From positions 124,001 to 188,000 of the forward strand of contig JAGKWO010000003.1 of assembly GCA_021151835.1 (NCBI GenBank): a stretch of DNA of 64,000 nt. Direction: 5' to 3'. Positions within the stretch are counted from its first letter, which is position 1, and every line of letters starts with the position of its first letter. Positions 34,496-43,359 of the stretch are shown here, one piece after another. The position numbers and the translations under genes were made by a program. Source of the stretch: Gammaproteobacteria bacterium. Lineage in GTDB: Bacteria > Pseudomonadota > Gammaproteobacteria > Pseudomonadales > Cellvibrionaceae. The notes under the pieces were generated by a model. That model had not been told where the DNA came from. It searched no databases and saw only the letters and a list, made by a program, of their open reading frames with translations.

Positions 34496-36262
34496 ATGAG
34501 CCGCGATAATAAGACAAAACCTCCTGCCAATGCTTCGCCAGCCAAGCCCCTGCGCAGCGCCCAATGGTTTGGCAGCCAGGACAAGAATGGCTTTATGTAT
34601 CGCAGCTGGATGAAGAACCAGGGAATTCCCGAACACCATTTCCAGGGCAAGCCAATTATCGGTATCTGTAACACCTGGTCAGAACTGACCCCTTGCAACA
34701 GCCATTTCCGTGAACTCGCCGAAAGTGTCAGGCGTGGTATCCTGGAAGCCGGCGGTGTACCGGTGGAATTTCCGGTGTTTTCCAACGGCGAATCCAACCT
34801 GCGCCCCACCGCCATGCTCACGCGCAACCTGGCGGCGATGGATGTGGAAGAGTCGATTCGCGGCAATCCTATCGATGGCGTAGTGCTATTGGTTGGTTGC
34901 GATAAAACCACCCCCGCATTAGTGATGGGGGCAGCGAGTTGCGACCTTCCCACCATTGTTGTCACTGGCGGTCCGATGCTGAATGGCAAACACAAGGGCA
35001 AAGATGTTGGCTCGGGCACTCTCGTGTGGCGCCTGAGCGAGGATTACAAAGCCGGGAAAATTTCCCTGCAGGAATTTATGGATGCGGAAGCCGATATGTC
35101 CCGCTCCACTGGTACCTGCAATACGATGGGCACGGCATCGACCATGGCGTGCATGGTGGAATCACTCGGTTTATCGCTACCGCAAAATGCCGCAATTCCC
35201 GCTGTCGACGCACGCCGCAAAACCCTGGCTTATGTGTCCGGTATGCGCATCGTCAATATGGTCAACGAAGATTTGCGTATTTCCCGCTTGCTGACGCGCG
35301 ACAGTTTAATTAATGCGATTCGCACCACAGCCGCAATCGGCGGCTCTACCAATGCCGTGATTCATTTAAAAGCAATTGCCGCGCGTTTGGACATCCCCTT
35401 GACACTTGAAGACTGGCAAACCTACGGCCAACACATTCCTACGCTGGTAAATTTGCAACCTTCCGGCAAATATCTCATGGAAGATTTTTATTACGCCGGT
35501 GGCTTACCCGCTGTTTTAAAACGCCTGGGCGATGCCAATTTATTAAATAAAGATTGTTTGACCGCAAACGGAAAAACCCTGTGGGAAAACAATTCCCAAG
35601 CACCCTGTTACAACGATGAAGTGATTCGCGCACTGGATAATCCGCTCTGCGCCAGCGGCGGTATTTGTATTTTGCGCGGCAATCTCGCCCCGCGCGGCGC
35701 GGTATTAAAACCCAGCGCTGCATCACCCGATTTAATGAAACATCGCGGCCGCGCGGTTGTATTTGAAAGTTTTGACCACTACAAAGAACGCATCATGGAT
35801 GATTCACTCGATGTGGATGCCAGCAGTGTACTGGTATTAAAAAACTGCGGGCCCAAGGGCTATCCCGGTATGCCGGAAGTCGGCAATATGGGGCTACCAC
35901 CGAAATTATTAAAACAAGGCGTTACCGATATGGTGCGCATTTCCGATGCACGCATGAGCGGTACTGCATTTGGTACCGTTGTATTACACGTTGCACCGGA
36001 AGCACAGGAATTGGGTCCGCTCGCCGCGGTGCAGGATGGCGACTGGATTGCATTGGATACTGACGCCGGGTTACTGGAACTCGAAGTCAGTGCCGATGAA
36101 ATAACTGCGCGCCTTAATCAATTGCGCGCACAAAAAATCCGGAAAAAAACCGGCGGTTATTTGCAACTCTATATTGAGCATGTCATGCAAGCGGATGAAG
36201 GTTGCGATTTTGATTTTCTTGTCGGCTGTCGCGGTGCGGCAGTTCCCGGCCATTCGCATTAG
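34496..36262 (+). CDS. IlvD/Edd-family dehydratase, probable L-arabinonate dehydratase
   Basis: A 588-aa cytoplasmic iron-sulfur dehydratase. The cluster cysteines are C67 (ELTPCNSHF), C135 (VGCDKTTP) and C208 (TGTCNTMG), spaced exactly as C59/C127/C200 in the characterised Rhizobium L-arabinonate dehydratase. AAIGGSTNAVIHL and the C-terminal SDARMSGTAFG serine motif are also intact. The family dehydrates sugar acids to 2-keto-3-deoxy acids. The neighbouring short-chain dehydrogenase, starting 12 nt after the stop, and the arabinose setting support an L-arabinonate role in an oxidative pathway, though D-xylonate or L-fuconate cannot be excluded. The ribosome site is weak. Confidence 0.85.
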   Translation: MSRDNKTKPPANASPAKPLRSAQWFGSQDKNGFMYRSWMKNQGIPEHHFQGKPIIGICNTWSELTPCNSHFRELAESVRRGILEAGGVPVEFPVFSNGESNLRPTAMLTRNLAAMDVEESIRGNPIDGVVLLVGCDKTTPALVMGAASCDLPTIVVTGGPMLNGKHKGKDVGSGTLVWRLSEDYKAGKISLQEFMDAEADMSRSTGTCNTMGTASTMACMVESLGLSLPQNAAIPAVDARRKTLAYVSGMRIVNMVNEDLRISRLLTRDSLINAIRTTAAIGGSTNAVIHLKAIAARLDIPLTLEDWQTYGQHIPTLVNLQPSGKYLMEDFYYAGGLPAVLKRLGDANLLNKDCLTANGKTLWENNSQAPCYNDEVIRALDNPLCASGGICILRGNLAPRGAVLKPSAASPDLMKHRGRAVVFESFDHYKERIMDDSLDVDASSVLVLKNCGPKGYPGMPEVGNMGLPPKLLKQGVTDMVRISDARMSGTAFGTVVLHVAPEAQELGPLAAVQDGDWIALDTDAGLLELEVSADEITARLNQLRAQKIRKKTGGYLQLYIEHVMQADEGCDFDFLVGCRGAAVPGHSH

Positions 36263-36274
36263 TGGTGAAGCCCG

Positions 36275-37045
36275 ATGACTCTCACCAACCAATATCCAAG
36301 TTTGAAATACAAAATTGTGCTGATTACCGGCGGCGCATCCGGTATCGGCGCGAGTTTGGTGGAAAGCTTTTGCCAGCAGGGTGCGCAGGTTTGTTTCATC
36401 GATATCCGCGATGACGATGCCCAAAAACTGGTAGAACAATTAAGTCATCGATCCGATGTTACACCACCACGTTATTACCGTTGCAACTTGTTAAACATTC
36501 CCAAACTGCAAGCGACAATCAAACAGATTTACAATGAAATGGGGCCGATCAATGTATTGGTCAACAACGCCGCGAATGATACCCGCCATGATTTTCGCCA
36601 GGTCACGGTGGATTATTGGAATGAACGCCTTGCCGTGAATTTGCGCCACCATTTTTTTGCAGCGCAAGCGGTGTACGAGCACATGCTCGAACTCGGCGGC
36701 GGTTCAATTATTAATTTGGGATCAATGAGCTGGTACGCGACACAAGGCGGAATGCCTGGTTACACCAGCTCCAAGGCAGCGATTGAAGGCATGACCCGCG
36801 GCCTGGCGCGCGACATGGGCGGTGACAATATCCGCGTAAATACATTAGTACCCGGCTGGGTAATGACTGATCGCCAGGTAGCGATGCTGACTAAAGAAAA
36901 ATCAGCAAAAAATATTCTGGAAAACCAATGTTTAAAAAAATCGGTCATGCCGGAAGACATTAGTGCAATGGCATTATTCCTGGCATCGGACGATAGCCGA
37001 TTGTGTACCGCCCAGCACTTTATAGTGGATGGCGGCTGGATTTGA
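36275..37045 (+). CDS. Short-chain dehydrogenase/reductase, possible L-arabinose 1-dehydrogenase
   Basis: A 256-aa SDR. The cofactor motif TGGASGIG starts near residue 18, an Asp at the end of beta-2 (FIDIRDDD) points to NAD, NNAA follows, the catalytic Ser is in INLGSMSW, and YTSSK is the Tyr-Lys pair. The C-terminus HFIVDGGW is standard. Directly downstream of the dehydratase, it could oxidise L-arabinose (or a related sugar) to the lactone. Lactonase, 2-keto-3-deoxyarabinonate dehydratase and ketoglutarate-semialdehyde dehydrogenase genes are not in the window, so the route is only partly encoded here. No terminator is seen before the ABC transporter genes. Confidence 0.85.
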   Translation: MTLTNQYPSLKYKIVLITGGASGIGASLVESFCQQGAQVCFIDIRDDDAQKLVEQLSHRSDVTPPRYYRCNLLNIPKLQATIKQIYNEMGPINVLVNNAANDTRHDFRQVTVDYWNERLAVNLRHHFFAAQAVYEHMLELGGGSIINLGSMSWYATQGGMPGYTSSKAAIEGMTRGLARDMGGDNIRVNTLVPGWVMTDRQVAMLTKEKSAKNILENQCLKKSVMPEDISAMALFLASDDSRLCTAQHFIVDGGWI

Positions 37046-37211
37046 TACAGCGTAAATTGCCGGATTTAATGGCAGAGTTACGCATTTTCCAGCTAACGGT
37101 AGAAAATGATGAGTAGATAAGAAAAACCCTGCGCCCTTTATCCAGAGTCCAGGGGTTAAGCGTTGCGAATAAAAACTTTATAAATATATTCTGATTACAC
37201 GAGGATCCACT

Positions 37212-38156
37212 ATGAAAGATCTATTTAAAACCCTCACACTCGCTGCCGCCATCGGCATCAGCGCTACAGCAAACGCAATCACGGTTGGTTTTGCGCAAGT
37301 AGGTTCCGAATCTGGCTGGCGCACCAGCTTTTCCGAATCAGTCAAAGCGGAAGCGGAAAAACGCGGAATCACTTTGAAATTTTCCGATGCGCAGCAAAAA
37401 CAGGAAAACCAGATTAAAGCCGTGCGCAGTTTTATTGCGCAACGCGTGGATGCCATTTTAATTGCACCCGTGGTAGAAACCGGTTGGCAACCGGTGTTGA
37501 TGGAAGCCAAACGCGCGCGCATTCCCGTGGTGATCCTGGATCGCAACGTTTCCGTAACCGATCATTCACTTTATCTCACGCGGATTGCACCGGATTTTGA
37601 AGTAGAAGGCCAACGCGCCGCAAGCTGGCTTACGGAAAAAACCCAGGGTAAGTGCAACATCCTTGAATTGCAAGGCACTGTGGGTTCGAGCGCAGCATTG
37701 GGCCGCATGAAAGGTTTTAATGAAACCATTGCAAAATTTCCTGAAACCAAAATTGTGCGCAGCCAAACGGCTGAGTTCACACGCGCAAAAGGGAAGGAAG
37801 TATTGGAAACCATGCTGAAAGCAGAAGGCGGTGGTAAAAATATTTGTGCAATCTGGGCACACAACGATGAAATGGCATTAGGTGCAATCCAGGCGATAAA
37901 AGAAGCAGGATTGAAACCCGGCAAAGATATTTTAATCGTGTCGGTTGATGCGGTTGATGATGCACTGAAAGCGATTGTTGCCGGTGAAATTAATGTATCC
38001 GTTGAATTAAGCCCGCACCTCGGCGGCCCGGCATTTGATGTGATTAATGAATATCGCGGTGGCAAAAAAGAATTCGATAAATGGATTCGTATGGGCGGTG
38101 CAGTTTACACCGCTGATAACGCGGCGGCTGAATTGACCAAGCGTGGTGTTAAATAA
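37212..38156 (+). CDS. ytfQ: ABC transporter periplasmic sugar-binding protein, YtfQ-like
   Basis: A 314-aa protein with a signal peptide (about 1-22, ANA|ITVGFAQ). It is of the periplasmic-binding-protein fold 1 group: VGFAQVGSESGWRTSF, APVVETGWQPVL, VILDRNVS, IWAHNDEMALGAI and VSVDAVDDAL are the sugar-contact segments of YtfQ, the galactofuranose-binding protein of E. coli. Related systems in Shewanella, called AraUVWZ, transport arabinose, which suits this locus. It starts a four-gene operon. GAGG lies before the ATG. Confidence 0.92.
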   Translation: MKDLFKTLTLAAAIGISATANAITVGFAQVGSESGWRTSFSESVKAEAEKRGITLKFSDAQQKQENQIKAVRSFIAQRVDAILIAPVVETGWQPVLMEAKRARIPVVILDRNVSVTDHSLYLTRIAPDFEVEGQRAASWLTEKTQGKCNILELQGTVGSSAALGRMKGFNETIAKFPETKIVRSQTAEFTRAKGKEVLETMLKAEGGGKNICAIWAHNDEMALGAIQAIKEAGLKPGKDILIVSVDAVDDALKAIVAGEINVSVELSPHLGGPAFDVINEYRGGKKEFDKWIRMGGAVYTADNAAAELTKRGVK

Positions 38157-38180
38157 TTGATCGACGCGTAGAAGCTGAGG

Positions 38181-38328
38181 AATAGGGTTGGAGAAACGCT
38201 GGCTTTCAATTGAAAGCTTATTAGGCGTTGTTGTACGTTCGTCGTCGATCACAAGCGTTCAGCTGCGCGCAAAGCATGCTTTGCAATCGCTGGCTTCACC
38301 CAAGTCGCGATGGTCTCCCAACCCTATT
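38181..38328. repeat. Hairpin-rich intergenic element between binding protein and ATPase genes
   Basis: AATAGGGTTGG (38181-38191) pairs with CCAACCCTATT (38318-38328). Within lie two perfect palindromes, GCTTTCAATTGAAAGC (38202-38217) and GCAAAGCATGCTTTGC (38269-38284). Such structures after a binding-protein gene often stabilise its mRNA and reduce downstream expression. Confidence 0.75.
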
Positions 38329-38381
38329 CGCCAGCATCCCGAGACTTTGCGCCACACCAAAAAATCAAAAGCGGTTTCATA

Positions 38382-39878
38382 ATGAACTCAATACCCGTAT
38401 TACAACTCAAGGGAATTCATAAAATATTCCCCAGCGTTCACGCCTTGAAAGGTGTGAACTTCACTCTGCGCGCGGGAGAAATCCATGCGCTGCTCGGCGA
38501 AAATGGCGCAGGCAAATCCACACTGATTAAAGTCATGACCGGCGTTTACCAACGCGATGGTGGCGACATTTTATTGGATGGCCAACCCATATTTCCCAAC
38601 AACACCGGCGATGCCCAGGCGTTGGGAGTGAGCACCGTATACCAGGAAGTAAATTTATTACCAAACCTGACTGTTGCGCAAAATATTTATCTCGGCCGCG
38701 AGCCGCGCCGGTTTGGTTTAATTAACTGGGGCAAAGTAAATCGCGATGCGCAGGCATTGCTCAAAGGTTACGACCTCGATATTGATGTAACACTGCCGCT
38801 GTCAAGTTATTCCATCGCCGTGCAACAACTGATTGCCATTGCGCGCGGTGTGGATATGTCCGCGAAAGTATTAATTCTCGATGAGCCCACGGCGAGCCTG
38901 GATGCGGACGAAGTGCAGTCGCTGTTTCGCATCATGCGCGATTTAAAAGCACGTGGAATCGGCATTGTGTTTGTTACACATTTTCTCGATCAGGTTTACG
39001 CCGTGTGTGATCGCATTACTGTATTGCGCAGTGCGCAATTAGTCGGCGAATTTGAAACTGCAACTCTATCGCGCACCGAGCTAATCGGCCATATGCTCGG
39101 TAAAGAATTGGCCGCACTGGGAGACCATAAACCGCAAACCCATTCCGGAGGCGGTGATGCGCTATTAAATGCCCAAGGCATTGGCCGCAACGCAACACTC
39201 TCACCTACCGATATTCAAGTGTGCAAAGGCGAAGTAGTCGGCCTTGCGGGGTTACTCGGTTCAGGTCGCACAGAATTGTGCCGTTTGATCTTCGGGGTCG
39301 ATAAGAAGCATGACGGTACAGTAACTTTTAATGGCAACACCGTTAACTTTAATTCACCGCGCGATGCCATTAGTGCAGGCATGGGTTTATGCCCGGAAGA
39401 CCGCAAGCACGACGGCATCCTCGGCCAACTATCCATTCGCGAAAATATGATCCTTGCGCGCCAGATCAAACAAGGATGGTGGAAATTTATTTCCCGTAAA
39501 GAGCAGGAAGAAATCGCCAATCACTACGTAAAAGAATTGAGCATCGCCACCTCGGATATTGAAAAACCGATTGAACAATTAAGTGGTGGCAACCAACAAA
39601 AAGTTATCCTTGCGCGCTGGCTTGCGGCAAATCCTTCACTGTTAATTCTTGATGAACCGACACGCGGAATCGACATTGGCGCGCACGCGGAAATTATTCG
39701 CCTGATTCGCAAACTGTGCGACCAGGGGCTGGCATTGATTGTTGCATCGTCAGAACTCGAAGAGCTCGTTGCCTTCAGTAGCAAAATTATTGTATTGCGT
39801 GACCGCCAGAAAGTTGCCGAGCTGGAAGATGACGCGATTAACCCGCAACGAATTATGCAGGCGATTGCCTCCAATTAA
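38382..39878 (+). CDS. ytfR: ABC sugar transporter ATPase, YtfR-like
   Basis: A 498-aa tandem ATPase. The first half has Walker A GENGAGKST, Walker B LILDEPTAS and the Q-loop VYQEVN. The second half has the degenerate GLLGSGRTE, CPEDRKHDGI, the signature QLSGGNQQK and LLILDEPTRGID. This two-domain form is typical of sugar importers (AraG, RbsA, YtfR). It powers import of the sugar captured by the upstream binding protein. The ATG at MNSIPVLQLKG is chosen; 24 earlier in-frame codons come from the hairpin element and are not protein-like. Confidence 0.93.
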   Translation: MNSIPVLQLKGIHKIFPSVHALKGVNFTLRAGEIHALLGENGAGKSTLIKVMTGVYQRDGGDILLDGQPIFPNNTGDAQALGVSTVYQEVNLLPNLTVAQNIYLGREPRRFGLINWGKVNRDAQALLKGYDLDIDVTLPLSSYSIAVQQLIAIARGVDMSAKVLILDEPTASLDADEVQSLFRIMRDLKARGIGIVFVTHFLDQVYAVCDRITVLRSAQLVGEFETATLSRTELIGHMLGKELAALGDHKPQTHSGGGDALLNAQGIGRNATLSPTDIQVCKGEVVGLAGLLGSGRTELCRLIFGVDKKHDGTVTFNGNTVNFNSPRDAISAGMGLCPEDRKHDGILGQLSIRENMILARQIKQGWWKFISRKEQEEIANHYVKELSIATSDIEKPIEQLSGGNQQKVILARWLAANPSLLILDEPTRGIDIGAHAEIIRLIRKLCDQGLALIVASSELEELVAFSSKIIVLRDRQKVAELEDDAINPQRIMQAIASN

Positions 39879-39895
39879 TGAAAGAGTAATGCATC

Positions 39896-40930
39896 ATGAA
39901 TACCTTGAGCAAAAACCAAAACCTGCGCCGCTATTTATGGCCCTGCGCCGGTTTGCTGGTGCTATTGGTTATCAACGCGATAATCGCACCGGAATTTTTT
40001 AGCATTGAATTTAAAGATGGCCGCTTCTATGGCAGTTTAATTGACGTGCTCAATCGCGCCGCCCCCGTTGCGTTGTTAGCAATCGGCATGTCACTGGTGA
40101 TCGCCACCGCCGGGGTGGATTTATCGGTGGGTTCGATCATGGCCATCGCCGGTGCAGTAAGTGCCTATTACATTACCAAAGGGGTTGATAACCTCGCGCT
40201 AATTATTGGTGCAGGTTTAATCGCCGGATTAATTGCAGGCATAGTAAATGGATTTCTCGTTGGCTATATGAGCATCCAACCCATTGTTGCTACATTAATT
40301 TTAATGGTCGCTGGTCGTGGTATCGCGCAATTAATTAATGAAGGGCAAATTGTTACCTTTGATCACAGCGGTTTTGCATTTTTAGGCACCGGTAGTTTCC
40401 TTGGCTTGCCTTTTCCGGTGGTGCTGGTGATTCTCACATTTATTATCGTGCAATTATTAACACGTCGCACGGCATTGGGTTTGTATATTGAAGCGGTAGG
40501 CGCAAATCCATCAGCCAGCCATTACATGGGTCTGAATGCAAAAGCAATCAAGATGAGTGTGTATTGCGTTGCCGCACTCTGTGCAGCGCTTGCAGGCATG
40601 ATTGCAGCGGCCGATATTCGCGGCTCCGACGCCAACAATGCGGGCCTTTGGTTGGAACTGGATGCAATTCTTGCAGTAGTGATTGGCGGTGCATCACTAA
40701 TGGGTGGCCGCTTTTCAATTTTCCTCGCAATTATCGGTGCACTGATCATCCAAACGCTGACCGTCACCATTATCCTCAGCGGTATTCCCCCAAAATTTAA
40801 TTTATTGATTAAAGCCAGCGCGATTATTCTAGTGCTGCTGCTGCAATCGCCCTTGTTTCAGAAACAACTGGCGCACTTAAAATTCCGCAAATCCACCTCC
40901 GTCACCAACAAGGAGGTAAAAAATGCTTAA
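39896..40930 (+). CDS. ytfT: ABC sugar transporter permease, YtfT-like
   Basis: A 344-aa inner-membrane permease of the ribose/galactofuranose type with about nine to ten helices. Landmarks are PVALLAIGMSLVIATAGVDLSVGSIMAIAGA (split over one helix), the TAALGLYIEAVGANPSASHYMG loop that contacts the ATPase, and AVVIGGASLMGG. It begins 17 nt after the ATPase gene and overlaps the next permease by 8 nt, pointing to coupled translation and a heterodimeric channel. Confidence 0.92.
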   Translation: MNTLSKNQNLRRYLWPCAGLLVLLVINAIIAPEFFSIEFKDGRFYGSLIDVLNRAAPVALLAIGMSLVIATAGVDLSVGSIMAIAGAVSAYYITKGVDNLALIIGAGLIAGLIAGIVNGFLVGYMSIQPIVATLILMVAGRGIAQLINEGQIVTFDHSGFAFLGTGSFLGLPFPVVLVILTFIIVQLLTRRTALGLYIEAVGANPSASHYMGLNAKAIKMSVYCVAALCAALAGMIAAADIRGSDANNAGLWLELDAILAVVIGGASLMGGRFSIFLAIIGALIIQTLTVTIILSGIPPKFNLLIKASAIILVLLLQSPLFQKQLAHLKFRKSTSVTNKEVKNA

Positions 40931-41879
40931 TCGTAAATTTATTCCGCTGGCGGTTACTTGCTGCCTGTTCTTTTTATTGTTTGGTGTGGGCTCAATCCAG
41001 TTTGAAGGTTTCGGCACGCCGCGTGTATTTTTTAATTTGCTTAGCGATAATGCCTTTTTAATCATCGCTGCCGTCGGTATGACCTTTGTGATTCTATCCG
41101 GTGGTATCGATTTATCCGTTGGTGCTGTTATCGCGCTGACCGGTGTGGTATGCAGCATATTAATTAGCAAATACCAATGGCATCCGCTCATTGTATTTCC
41201 GATGGTATTAGTCGGCGGCACAGCATTTGGTGCAATTATGGGCGCGATTATCCATTACTATAAAATGCAACCGTTTATTGTCACCCTGGCCGGTATGTTT
41301 TTCGCGCGCGGTCTGGCAAGTGTGATTAGTGAAGAATCCATTCCCATCGAACACGAATTTTATAATCAGGTTTCTGCGTTCGGCTTTGAAATTTTTGGCG
41401 ATGCCTGGATCGGCAGTTCAACTATTATTTGTTTGATGGTTTTAGTCGTTGCGATTATTGCTGCCCATTACACCCGTTTTGGCGGTCGTGTTTATGCAAT
41501 CGGGGGCGATGCCAATTCATCGGCACTGATGGGCATCCCACTCGCTGCAACCACTATCCGAATTTACGCTATCAGCTCATTCCTCGCCACACTCGCCGGC
41601 ATCGTTTATTCCTTCTACACCTTCTCCGGCTACTCACTCGCTGCTGTCGGCGTAGAGCTGGATGCAATTGCGGCTGTCGTTATTGGCGGCACATTATTAA
41701 CCGGTGGTTATGGCTATATGTTTGGCACATTGATGGGTGTGCTGATTATGGGTGTGGTACAAACCTACATTTCGTTCGATGGCACACTGAGCAGCTGGTG
41801 GACCAAAATTGTGATTGGTGGGTTACTGTTTTGTTTTATTGCATTGCAGCAGGTGTTGGTGAGGGTGAAACCCAGGTAA
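40923..41879 (+). CDS. yjfF: ABC sugar transporter permease, YjfF-like
   Basis: A 318-aa inner-membrane permease, second half of the channel. Landmarks: GMTFVILSGGIDLSVGAVIAL, FIVTLAGMFFARGLAS, YAIGGDANSSALMGIPL (the ATPase-coupling loop) and AAVVIGGTLLTGGYGY. Its ATG lies inside the last codons of the preceding permease, after AGGAGG at good spacing. It is the last gene of the operon; a terminator follows 27 nt later. Confidence 0.92.
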   Translation: MLNRKFIPLAVTCCLFFLLFGVGSIQFEGFGTPRVFFNLLSDNAFLIIAAVGMTFVILSGGIDLSVGAVIALTGVVCSILISKYQWHPLIVFPMVLVGGTAFGAIMGAIIHYYKMQPFIVTLAGMFFARGLASVISEESIPIEHEFYNQVSAFGFEIFGDAWIGSSTIICLMVLVVAIIAAHYTRFGGRVYAIGGDANSSALMGIPLAATTIRIYAISSFLATLAGIVYSFYTFSGYSLAAVGVELDAIAAVVIGGTLLTGGYGYMFGTLMGVLIMGVVQTYISFDGTLSSWWTKIVIGGLLFCFIALQQVLVRVKPR

Positions 41880-41905
41880 ATTTCAACTAACACGTATCAA
41901 TTGAG

Positions 41906-41935
41906 AAGCCCAAGGTGCAAGCCATGGGCTTTTTT
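41906..41935 (+). terminator. Intrinsic terminator of the ABC transporter operon
   Basis: AAGCCCA (41906-41912) pairs with TGGGCTT (41925-41931), followed by a T run. Confidence 0.8.
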
Positions 41936-42120
41936 ATTACTGTCTATTTATACAGATAAAATCCAGTTACAATCGGAGCTACTGCGCAAAAGTGCAGCAA
42001 AAATCATGTAACAACATGATTTTTATAGACATTAAATTTTATTATTAATTTCAGCTACGCCATAACCTGCTTTTTTCACTTAATGGATTTTCCACGCCAA
42101 TGGCGTACAATGGAGGGGAA

Positions 42121-42435
42121 ATGGTTATTATCGAAACACGTACTTTTACGAGAATAATTAAGGATTTACTAAGCGATGATGAATATAAGAAATTGCAGGA
42201 AGCGTTGATAAATCGTCCAGACATGGGAGATTTAATCAAAGATTCGGGTGGTCTTCGCAAGGTTAGATGGAAATTGGATGGAACCGGAAAAAGCGGTGGG
42301 GTGCGCGTTATCTATTACTGGGTTGTTGATAACCATCATATTCGCATGCTCTTTGCCTATCCAAAAAGCGTGCAGGCAAATCTGACCAAAGAGCAAATTG
42401 CACAACTCAAAACAATTATTGAAGGGTGGCAATGA
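42121..42435 (+). CDS. higB: RelE/HigB-type toxin
   Basis: A 104-aa protein of the RelE/HigB fold: FTRIIKDLLSDDEYKKLQ, RPDMGDLIKDSGGLRKVRW, GGVRVIYYWVVDNHHIRMLFAYPK and the C-terminal KEQIAQLKTIIEGW are the family's hallmark segments. Such toxins cut mRNA on the ribosome. The ATG has GGAGG upstream; the seven preceding in-frame codons contain that ribosome site. The stop overlaps the start of the antitoxin gene, in the toxin-first order usual for higBA. Confidence 0.9.
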   Translation: MVIIETRTFTRIIKDLLSDDEYKKLQEALINRPDMGDLIKDSGGLRKVRWKLDGTGKSGGVRVIYYWVVDNHHIRMLFAYPKSVQANLTKEQIAQLKTIIEGWQ

Positions 42436-42725
42436 TGAAAAAAGAAATGTTTGATGAACTTCTGGAAAGCGTCCAGGAAATGGATGAAATTATTCAAGGA
42501 AAGAAATTTGCGTCGCGTAGTTTTAATTTTCCCGATCCTGAGGTAAAAGCAATTCGGGATCGACTTGGAGTATCCCAGGAAAAATTTGCCAACCTTTTAG
42601 GTGTTAGTAAACGTACAGTGGAAAATTGGGAGCAAGGGCGCAGACATCCGACCGGCCCGGCGCGCTCATTGTTACGAATAGTAGAGGCAGATCCAATGCA
42701 TGCCTTGCAAATATTAAGCGCATAA
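42432..42725 (+). CDS. higA: HigA-type helix-turn-helix antitoxin
   Basis: A 97-aa protein with an N-terminal toxin-binding helix (KEMFDELLESVQEMDEIIQG) and a C-terminal Xre-type helix-turn-helix (VKAIRDRLGVSQEKFANLLG then SKRTVENWEQGRRHPTGPA). It should neutralise the upstream toxin and repress the operon. Its ATG overlaps the toxin stop; two ATGs in tandem and an upstream GTG are alternative starts. Confidence 0.92.
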   Translation: MMKKEMFDELLESVQEMDEIIQGKKFASRSFNFPDPEVKAIRDRLGVSQEKFANLLGVSKRTVENWEQGRRHPTGPARSLLRIVEADPMHALQILSA

Positions 42726-42754
42726 AAATACTACAGGTTAGAGGGAGTTTACTC

Positions 42755-43031
42755 ATGTAAAAACTTTTCTACTACTCCGCAATGCAGCTCGCCCCCATAT
42801 GTTGCTGGCAGAAATGCAACTGGATTATGAATTGATTTTGGTTGATCGTAAAATCGAAGCACAAAAACACCCGGAATAGTTACAGCTAAATCCTACCGAT
42901 AGAATCCTGTGCTTATTATTAATGGCGAACCGATTTACGAAAGCGCTGCCATTTGTTTATTTTTATGCGAGCGACATCCTGAAAAATTAATCCTTGTGAT
43001 CGGAATATTGGATGATGCGAAATTTTGTTGA
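42755..43031 (+). pseudogene. Remnant of a glutathione S-transferase gene
   Basis: AGGGAG and an ATG are followed at once by TAA, then KLFYYSAMQLAP, and after a frameshift LLAEMQLDYELILVDRKIEA, a TAG, LQLNPTDRI, another frameshift, PVLIINGEPIYESAAICLFL and CERHPEKLI. This is the thioredoxin-like N-terminal half of a GST, including the glutathione-contact phrase ESAAI. The C-terminal helical domain is missing. At least two frameshifts and two stops show that it is dead. Confidence 0.82.
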
Positions 43032-43359
43032 TGATAGTTTTATTAAAAAGCCTCGTTACCACCCGATTTAATAGTTTATTTTATCTGCAAAGGCACCCTG
43101 CTCACTCAGCAGGAAAAGCAGCAATTAAACCTTCATCTCAATCAACCCACCAGCTGCGCTTTCATCAACTAAACTACATTTCCCGGCCTTCCTGAATTTA
43201 ACACTGGACAATATGTCGCTTAAAGCAGTTAAATAATTTGTATCATGTGGAAGCAGCGGGTATAAATACGCCTAAAAAAAGAACTTAATATAACCTCATA
43301 CGATAGCAACATTGACTGAATGTCGTTGGCATGGACTGGCCCCTCCAGGGAGAATTTTA
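43032..43359. other. Intergenic region with no recognised gene
   Basis: AT-rich spacer of about 330 bp between the GST remnant and the solute-binding-like gene. I see no RNA gene, promoter of note or repeat in it. Confidence 0.5.

Noticed and set aside
38310..38382. Longer N-terminus for the YtfR-like ATPase
   Set aside because: The extra 24 codons lie in the hairpin-rich intergenic element; the family begins at MNSIPVLQLKG.
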